This document shows positions 59,501 through 64,000 of a stretch of DNA of 64,000 nt, piece by piece. The first letter of the stretch is position 1. The number at the start of each line of letters is the position of its first letter. The translations under genes were made by a program, and so were the position numbers. This DNA is from Flaccisagitta enflata (lineage: Eukaryota; Chaetognatha; Sagittoidea; Aphragmophora), in the NCBI GenBank assembly GCA_965153355.1, contig OZ231127.1:70680001-70744000 (forward strand), in the 5' to 3' direction. A model generated the notes under the pieces. That model saw nothing but the letters and a program-made list of their open reading frames with translations. It ran no database searches and had not been told where the DNA came from.

Positions 59501-62204
59501 AATCAATCCCACTACCGGTGGCTAACTATGATCGTGGCTTAGGAAGGCAATCTCAACCATTACGACGCGACAGACAAGGCGAAATCTCGGGAGCAAAAAA
59601 TTTGTGCGTCAGCGGGGAATCGAACCCCGATCAACTGCTTGGAAGGCAACTATGCTAACCATTACACCACTGACGCCCGCTGGTTAGGGAAGGCGATTTT
59701 GAGTTTATTTTCTTGATGACTTTCTTTGAGAGGCCGCAAGCTTATGTTCTTGATCTTGTAGAAAAACAAAAGGCGTTCTTACCTTGCTATGGCTTTGCTG
59801 TGGCTTTGCTATGGCCTTACTATGCTTGCTTTCTGCGTGTATTGCTTAAAAGTATATGTTTGAGTAATGAGTTCATAACAGGGTGTGCAAAAGATTTCGT
59901 ACTTGTCATCAAATCTAAAACAAGGCCGGATACACGGCAATCCAGTCGCAGTTTTTGGGGGGTTAACTTCTTGTATTTCACTTTCGTCTGTATTTGAATT
60001 ACCGACCGACACGACACGGTGTTGAGTCGCTTAGAATTGAAGAAATTCTCTGAAACTAATGTTAAAAGTTGAAAATTAGGTTATACTTCATACTTTAGAT
60101 AAGAGGAAGGGAGGTATGGTAGACAGCAGAATACATTTTGAAACCAATAGGGACAAAATAGAAGGTTGAAATAGATTTTTGTCCTTTGAATGCATATTTA
60201 TCTTTTGTTTTAATATGATTGATAAGAATTTCTGCTGACTGAAACTCCATCCCAGTTGACATATCCAACTCCCTTTGATGTATTTCTCCTTTATGAGTCC
60301 ACTAGGGGCCAATAAAGTTGCAAAAATCCTCTTTTGATAAGCACAGTTCTACGAATAAATTCATGTTAAAATCTGTTTTGTTTTAGGTACATGTCATGCC
60401 CATGTAACGAAACTTTATTAGCTGCTCTTGATTTCTACCTTTAGTACGACCAACTGACACACTCAGGTTCAAATTTTAGTTCATAACTCCCATAAAAACT
60501 ACGATTTTCAAGCTATCGGCAGAGTACGAAGATTTTTGCACGAACTGTTACGAGCACCTATGATTTCTTGTTATGGGAACGGAATTTTCCTCGCAGCAAG
60601 AATGGGGGATAAGAAGTAAACTATTTTGCTGAGTAAAGTAGACAATCTAAATATATTGATGTATTGTTTTTTGCTCCTTCTCATTGCCTCATAACCACCG
60701 CCACAGTCTCATCAGCATGATTGTGATTGTGAGTTTTGGCCTCCATTTCGGCCTGTCGGTGATTCCCGTGGACCCGGATCTAAATCCCTGGCCATTATCT
60801 GCTCAGCCGTCGCTCAATGTCAGCACTCGGTGCGCTAAATATGATGTTTTAGATTCTTTCAATTCTATGAGAATAGTTGTTTTATTCATTTATCTATTGT
60901 GTGTTTCTTAAGTCTATTGTTTAAATCACAGACAGTTTAGCGTGAATATTTGTGCTGCCGTTTCTGTATCATTGATATAAATCGCTTAGTCATAAAAAGA
61001 AAAATGAAGTAAATTTATCTAGTAAAACAATAAAGATCGCAGTTATCATATTTAGCGCACCGCACAGTCCCTCAATGAATCCGCCAAAATACCAACAACG
61101 GGACCCTTCCCTGGTTGCCGAGTCGATTAAAGAACAATCAGCTTTCGACGTCTCTCCGCTTTCAAACCAGACTAACGTGGAAAACATAACTGACGCAGAC
61201 GCTGCTAACTTAACCACGGTATCTATGTCTTAGATGATCACAACTACAACTGATGTTCTTGTTCTGCTTATGCGATCACTGGTTATTGTATGTGCTATTT
61301 TCATTTGTCCTTCTCCCATTTCATCAAATCAGGAAGTCCCCGACTACGAGGACGATTTCGACAATTCCACCTCCAACTACACATTCGTCCTAAACAAACA
61401 TTTCACGGAGGACGAACGCGGCGTGTTTTTCACGCTCATCGGTTTCAACATCGGCGGTTCCATTTGCGCTTATTACTGCGTCACTCTCGCTTGCAAATTG
61501 CACATGCAACAGTTCTCCTTCGCTTTCCCCATCTCTCTGTCCACCCCGGTGTCTGTTGTCTTCGCCGTTCTTTTCAGTAGGAGGTAGTGTGTTGGTTTCA
61601 AGATGACATCTCATGTATCACACGATTTCACGTCGTACTTGCTTAAGGATTGACCCTTGTGTGTGTGTTCAATGTATTTACATATGGAAGTGGGATGATG
61701 ATTTGAATGATGAAATGATCGAGTGGGTGATTGAATGAGTTAGTGGATTGTTTAAAAGAAGACTGAATGGCGGACTTGATGATTTTTAAGTAGACATGAT
61801 TTAATGAAAAACTGATTGAGTGGATGCTCATATATCTGCGATTAGATAATTGACTGAATCGAAGTTTGAATGACTAAATCGAAGTCGATGATCGAACGAA
61901 AATGGAAGACACTCGCGGCGTCTCTGACGTCAGTAAGAAATCAACTTTGGCTCATCCAGGTTTTTCACGAGTTACGCTTTAATTCCCGAGTCTGCGTTGG
62001 GAATGGCAGCTTTCGTGACGACACCGCGCGCCGATGCCGTTGAATATTATCACATCGTCCTCATGCTAATTTTCCTTTGGCTACCACAAGTCTTTGCATC
62101 TTACCACATTTGGGTCCCAGGAGAGGAGAGAATGGCAAAATTGGAGAAATTATTCCTTCATCCTTGGTGGAGCTCCTCGCTTATTGAACAAGAATTCATG
62201 CTAG
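46816..62204 (+). CDS. Chitin synthase, N-terminal transmembrane half; catalytic part lies beyond the window
   Basis: Animal chitin synthases are plasma-membrane glycosyltransferases (GT2) that polymerise UDP-GlcNAc into chitin. Exons 46816-46944, 47262-47395, 47645-47816, 49852-50031, 57921-58186, 60707-60829, 61056-61218, 61333-61583 and 61960-62204 keep one frame (554 codons so far, ending mid-codon at a GTGAGA donor). Recognisable blocks are HTHFWDIFRQS (the family's WDVFR), CMLCLPHFLTFLRAF, TIDALHSFGVVLLVSKVFP, LFCISLSWWENYVDAW, LACKLHMQQFSFAFPISL and ASYHIWVPGEERMAKLEKLF. Between exons 6 and 8 is an Asn-glycosylation-rich extracellular loop. Intron 2 uses a GC donor (GCAAGT). The Met at 46816 follows an in-frame stop, so it is the best start, but a spliced upstream exon is possible. 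The GT2 catalytic motifs (such as QRRRW) are not in the window. Confidence 0.9.
48017..48088 (-). tRNA. tRNA-Gln (anticodon TTG), copy 1
   Basis: Reverse complement starts GGTCCCATGGTGTAGAGGTT and ends TGGGACC; 7-bp acceptor stem, D-arm, anticodon loop CTTTGAA (TTG), and T-arm with GTTCGAATC. A and B boxes are intact, no intron, no encoded CCA. It lies antisense in chitin synthase intron 3. Confidence 0.95.
48239..48383 (-). mobile_element. H2-family hairpin-ended element, copy 2, between the two tRNA-Gln genes
   Basis: AACAAGGCCAAGTAGACCAA..., a GACCGACCAACAGACC-type array, ACACAGCCAGTTATAGATGT and the hairpin GTGCTTTGTCGCAC. About 145 bp. Confidence 0.7.
48435..48506 (-). tRNA. tRNA-Gln (anticodon TTG), copy 2
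   Basis: Identical over the tRNA body to 48017-48088, about 350 bp downstream on the + strand, same orientation. The flanks do not look duplicated, so only the gene body is conserved. Confidence 0.95.
48941..49369. mobile_element. TA-flanked MITE (CACTCTTT family), copy 3, 429 bp
   Basis: Ends CACTCTTTATTTTTTATAAG and the inverted CTTATAAAAAATAAAGAGTG, perfect over 23 bp, with TA at 48939-48940 and 49370-49371. Best-preserved copy of the family; one-ended fragments lie at 37373-37515 and 24305-24350. Confidence 0.87.
50083..50255 (+). mobile_element. H1-family hairpin-ended element, truncated copy
   Basis: TTTTTAGTCGCGTGCGTGCGACT head, ACCCGCTATGTCCGTCGGTC array, CTGCTTCCGCCCAAATAT, CGCCCCTGCCCACCCGCACG CGACTAGG. 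The CCGGCCTTGTT end is missing where the next foldback element begins (about 50264). Confidence 0.6.
50264..50779. mobile_element. Foldback MITE carrying an H2 insertion
   Basis: GGACGCAAAA...GGAGGCGCCATAAG...TAGCATACCCCC on the left pairs with GGGGGTATGCTA...CTTATGCGCCTCC...TTTTGCGTCC on the right; further in, GATTTTTGAA...CGCTCTGATGA pairs too. An H2 element (50479-50610) interrupts the right side. Confidence 0.75.
50479..50610 (-). mobile_element. H2-family hairpin-ended element, copy 3
   Basis: AACAAGGCCAAGTAGGCCAA, TAAGGTGCGACGTG, GAACGAATGCGTTACCCGAC, a GACCGACCGACC array, ACACAGCCAGTTATAGAGGT and hairpin GGTGCTTTGTCGCACC then TAAAAA. AAAGGT occurs at both flanks and may be the target duplication. 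Confidence 0.75.
50903..52150 (-). repeat. 3' LTR (element orientation), interrupted by a hAT-like MITE
   Basis: Matches 56911-57809 base for base over the stretches I compared, apart from the 340-bp insertion at 51767-52106 plus its 8-bp target duplication. Confidence 0.88.
51767..52106. mobile_element. hAT-like MITE, 340 bp, 8-bp target duplication ATCTATAG
   Basis: Starts TAGGGTGACTTAAAATATGG and ends with the inverted CCATATTTTCAGTCACCCTA. ATCTATAG flanks at 51759-51766 and 52107-52114; the intact partner LTR has a single ATCTATAG at the same place, proving the duplication. Non-coding. Confidence 0.93.
52391..52555 (+). repeat. Degenerate ~30-bp GGGATTTGCCGCC tandem
   Basis: Five to six imperfect units around GGGATTTGCCGCCGGAATTG inside the LTR element, between the 3' LTR and gag. 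Confidence 0.75.
52980..53400. repeat. Diverged ~240-bp tandem duplication in the LTR element
   Basis: Both halves contain TATACAAACTAACG, a GACGACG-rich block and TGATGATAGTGAAGAA / TGATGATGGTGAAGAA. GA dinucleotides follow at 53524-53554. No pol-like coding sequence seen. Confidence 0.55.
54491..55531 (-). CDS. Gag-like protein of the LTR retrotransposon
   Basis: An intact 346-residue ORF, the only long one in the element. Residues 1-90 are a short helical lead and a Pro/Gly/Ser-rich linker. Residues 90-260 have the layout of the retrotransposon Gag capsid-like domain: a Trp near the start (ANWKAY), WIQLKLP, a DWNKLVEELEEAFEDP block and LYNRFVHGLEPDWRDEI. Residues 270-310 are Ser/Glu-rich and acidic; the end is basic (KPKSSGKQKK). 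There is no CCHC zinc knuckle and no downstream pol frame. It would form particles that package element RNA, with enzymes supplied in trans. Intactness suggests recent selection or a young insertion. Confidence 0.75.
   Translation of the reverse strand: MGDDEAQWQAFVAEMENKAREMNARTEFIERMMALISAPTPSQPGLPTGPPGNLAAGGSLPSLVHTGRVSERQSRANLASHRSHYEKVPNDIPIEVFPYGKPGANWKAYAGRFQKALKNVTNAANQERLDELSLLWIQLKLPEEALPLYNGCPSKDLDWNKLVEELEEAFEDPLIRRNWVRDLGAYKKPVGMSLQVYKANVTGFVDKYSPALADDPKSYKLELYNRFVHGLEPDWRDEIDRTIPYGKETIERAYNIAIKYELKLKSKQETFTSAAMYQHRESSSESSSSWSEEEENFRAVQEADEDSDEAAVRVRTKIMADAISQAITEGMKGLRVKPKSSGKQKK
56327..56684. repeat. 46-bp direct repeat flanking a partial hAT-like MITE
   Basis: TTTTTCCCAAAGGTTTCTCA and the following ~26 bp occur at about 56326-56372 and 56638-56683 with one or two differences. 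Between them is sequence of the 23968-24296 family ending ACTATATACACCCCTG. The direct repeat is far longer than a transposon target duplication. Confidence 0.75.
56911..57809 (-). repeat. 5' LTR (element orientation), uninterrupted
   Basis: 899 bp, ends TGTAACAAAG and CTATAACA on the + strand; partner of 50903-52150. Confidence 0.92.
58387..58995. mobile_element. Foldback DNA element, 609 bp, 4-bp target duplication GACT
   Basis: Starts CACGCCACGGGGGAGGCTTT and ends AAAGCCTCCCCCGTGGCGTG; arms pair over about 280 bp with few mismatches. GACT flanks at 58383-58386 and 58996-58999. The centre (about 58670-58700) is a short TTTACGGCTTTTTACGGCAC loop. Different ends from the TGTA element at 33893. 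In a chitin synthase intron. Confidence 0.85.
59605..59676 (-). tRNA. tRNA-Gly (anticodon TCC)
   Basis: Reverse complement starts GCGTCAGTGGTGTAATGGTT and ends CTGACGC; anticodon loop CTTCCAA (TCC), T-arm GGTTCGATTCC. Intact boxes, no intron. Antisense in a chitin synthase intron. Confidence 0.95.
59925..60035 (-). mobile_element. H1-family fragment
   Basis: AAAACAAGGCCGGATACACGG CAATCCAGTCGC at the start, then diverged DNA with ACCGACCGACACGACACGGT GTTGAGTCGCTTAG near the end. Decayed copy without a clear hairpin. Confidence 0.5.
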
Positions 62205-62296
62205 GTGAGACTCCATCTAGTTGTTATTGTTGGTGAACGTCTCAATTGACATTTTTGCGAAATGACTTATTTTTGCAGCCGCTTGATTTTTCGTGA

Positions 62297-62409
62297 TTTT
62301 TAGGTGCGACAAAGCACCTCTATAACTGGCTGTGTCCGTTGGTCTGTCGGGTAACGCATTCGTTCGACGATCCACAAGTCGCACCTTATTGGCCTACTTG
62401 GCCTTGTTA
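62297..62409 (+). mobile_element. H2-family hairpin-ended element, copy 4
   Basis: TTTTTAGGTGCGACAAAGCACCT head, CTATAACTGGCTGTGTCCG, GGTCTGTCGGGTAACGCATTC, GACGATCCACAAGTCGCACC and TTGGCCTACTTGGCCTTGTT. 113 bp, the shortest array of the family. Confidence 0.75.
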
Positions 62410-62725
62410 AAAGCTCTGTCGGTGTTTCCTTGTTAAATTAGTAATCATTGATCAGTCTGCTTTGATCGGGGTTTGTTTGTTTGTTTGTTTGGAATCGTGA
62501 TAATTGTTAACGAGTTTCCAGTTTGCCCAAACATCTCTTCATCGTTATTTTCATCGTCGCGATCGCAATCGGGAATTATGAGAAGATTTGCTATTTAACC
62601 GTTATCTTAACTAGTGGCATTCGCCATATTGTGTTCCACGAAAACTTGATTTGGCATGAAAAAGAAAAGCACTAATTCATAAAACATTTCCGATAATAAT
62701 AACTGTTCAAATCAGTGTTGTGAAT

Positions 62726-62870
62726 AATAGCCGCCCGTGGGCGGCCTTACCACCACCTGTGGGTGACCTCACTACCACCTATGGGCGGCCTCACTGCCGC
62801 TTGTGGGCGGTCCCACTGCCGCCTGTGGGCGGTCCCACTGCCGCCTGTGGGCGGTCCCACTGCCACATTT
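62726..62870 (+). repeat. ~25-bp minisatellite (GTGGGCGGTCCCACTGCCGCC)
   Basis: Six imperfect units of CTGTGGGCGGTCCCACTGCC. Each unit contains the small palindrome GTGGGCGGTCCCAC. Confidence 0.9.
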
Positions 62871-62929
62871 GTGATTGTTTGACAAGGGGCAGTGAGAAAA
62901 GAAAAGATGGGCTGTGTGCCATACGTCTG

Positions 62930-64000
62930 AGAAAACTGGGTGGTTTGACATACATCGGATAATTCTTGGCTGTGTGACATACATTGGAGAAAACTGGGTG
63001 GTGTGACATACATCAGAGAATTCTGGGCTGTGTGACATACATTGGAAAAAACTGGGTGGTGTGACATACATCGGAGAATTCTGGGCTGTGTGACATGCAT
63101 CGGAGAAAACTGGGTTGTGTGAATTACATCGGAGAATTCTGGGCTGTGTGACATACATTGGAAAAAACTGGGCTGTGTGACATACATCGGAAAAAACTGG
63201 GTGGTGTGACATACATTGGAGAATTCTGGGCTGTTTGACGTACATCGGAGAAAACTGGGTGGTGTGGCGTACATCAGAGAATTTTGGGCTGTGTGACATA
63301 CATCGGAGAAAACTGGGTGGTGTGATATACATCGGAAAATTCTGGGCTGTGTGACATACATCGGAGAAAACTGGGTGGTGTGACATATATTGGAGACTTC
63401 TGGGCTGTGTGACATACATTAAAAAAAACTGGGTGGTTTGACATACATCGGAGAATTCTGGGCTGTGTGACATACATTGGAGAAAACTGGATGGTGTGAC
63501 ATACATTTGAGAATTCTGGGCTGTGTGAAATACATCGGAGGAAACTGGGTGGTGTGACATACATAGGAGAATTATTGGCTGTGACATACATCAGAGAAAA
63601 CTGGGTGGTGTGACATACATCGGAGAATTCTGGGCTGTGTGACATACATCGGAGAAAATTGGGTGGTGTGACATACATCGGAGAATTCTGGGCTGTGTGA
63701 CGTACATCGGAGAAAACTAGGTGGTGTTACATACATTGGAGAATTCTGGGCTATGTGACATACATCGGAGAAAACTGGGTGGTGTGACATATTGAGTAAT
63801 AATGTTGTCCAACTTTCATATATCGGAGAATTCTGGGCTGTGTGACATACACTGAAAAAAACTTGGTAGTGTGACATACATTGGAGAATTCTGGGCTGTG
63901 TGACATACATCGGAGAAAACTGGGTGGTGTGACATACATCGGAGAATTCTGGGTTGTGTGACATACATCGGAGAAAACTGGGTGGTGTGACACACATTGG
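62930..64000 (+). repeat. 29-bp minisatellite with alternating subunits, running off the window
   Basis: More than 30 copies of a 29-bp unit, alternating between ...CGGAGAAAACTGGGTGG and ...CGGAGAATTCTGGGCTG after a common TGTGACATACAT start, giving a 58-bp higher-order unit. There are no unique spacers. It lies in the chitin synthase intron after exon 9, or in whatever follows. Confidence 0.97.

Noticed and set aside
62747-63997. Minus-strand ORFs of 134-271 codons with a repeating SHHPVFSDVCHT motif
   Set aside because: They are open in all three minus frames over the 29-bp minisatellite, so openness reflects the repeat unit lacking stops, not coding.
62930-64000. CRISPR-like direct repeat array
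   Set aside because: Units are contiguous with no unique spacers, and the DNA is eukaryotic.

Overview
This window is nuclear DNA from an animal, almost certainly an invertebrate. It has GT-AG introns, metazoan gene families (LRRC57, PCED1, an SLC29-type nucleoside transporter, a papain-family peptidase and the membrane-spanning front half of a chitin synthase), eukaryotic tRNA genes, a CR1-like LINE, an LTR retrotransposon, many terminal-inverted-repeat elements and abundant microsatellites. Chitin synthase argues against a mammal. A degenerate CCCTAA stretch hints at TTAGGG-type telomeres. I cannot name the species.

All six protein-coding genes lie on the + strand, head to tail. (1) 90-11943: 3' part of an equilibrative nucleoside transporter, entering from the left edge; its last intron is 9.6 kb. 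(2) 12635-15201: LRRC57, six exons, complete. (3) 24767-33255: a secreted, Cys-rich, probably GPI-anchored protein I do not recognise, six exons. (4) 33563-38086: cathepsin-like C1A peptidase, nine exons, complete. (5) 38536-46166: PCED1-like PC-esterase, eight exons, complete. (6) 46816-62204: chitin synthase N-terminal half, nine exons, continuing past the right edge. For genes 2-5 the exon models, with GT-AG junctions throughout, sum to whole codons from start to stop. The chitin synthase exons are also phase-consistent and use one GC-AG intron. Three tRNA genes (two Gln-TTG, one Gly-TCC) lie antisense inside chitin synthase introns.

The non-coding DNA is mostly transposable elements, often nested. 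The ENT intron holds an antisense CR1-like LINE split by a 5,032-bp element with ~0.7-kb terminal inverted repeats and a 5-bp target duplication. The 9.5 kb between LRRC57 and gene 3 has no gene I can support; it holds TA-flanked and 8-bp-duplication MITEs, foldback elements and degenerate tandem arrays. A 7.9-kb chitin synthase intron holds a 6.9-kb antisense LTR retrotransposon that encodes only a Gag-like protein and carries a hAT-like MITE in one LTR. Short hairpin-ended elements with variable GACC/GACG arrays, in at least three related families, are scattered throughout and may be the least described feature here. The right end is a 29-bp minisatellite running off the window.

The genes show no obvious common pathway. 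Chitin synthase acts in extracellular matrix or cuticle formation; the others are a plasma-membrane nucleoside carrier, a lysosomal/secreted protease, a putative esterase, an LRR protein and a surface protein. Homology calls come from my own recognition of conserved motifs, not from a search.
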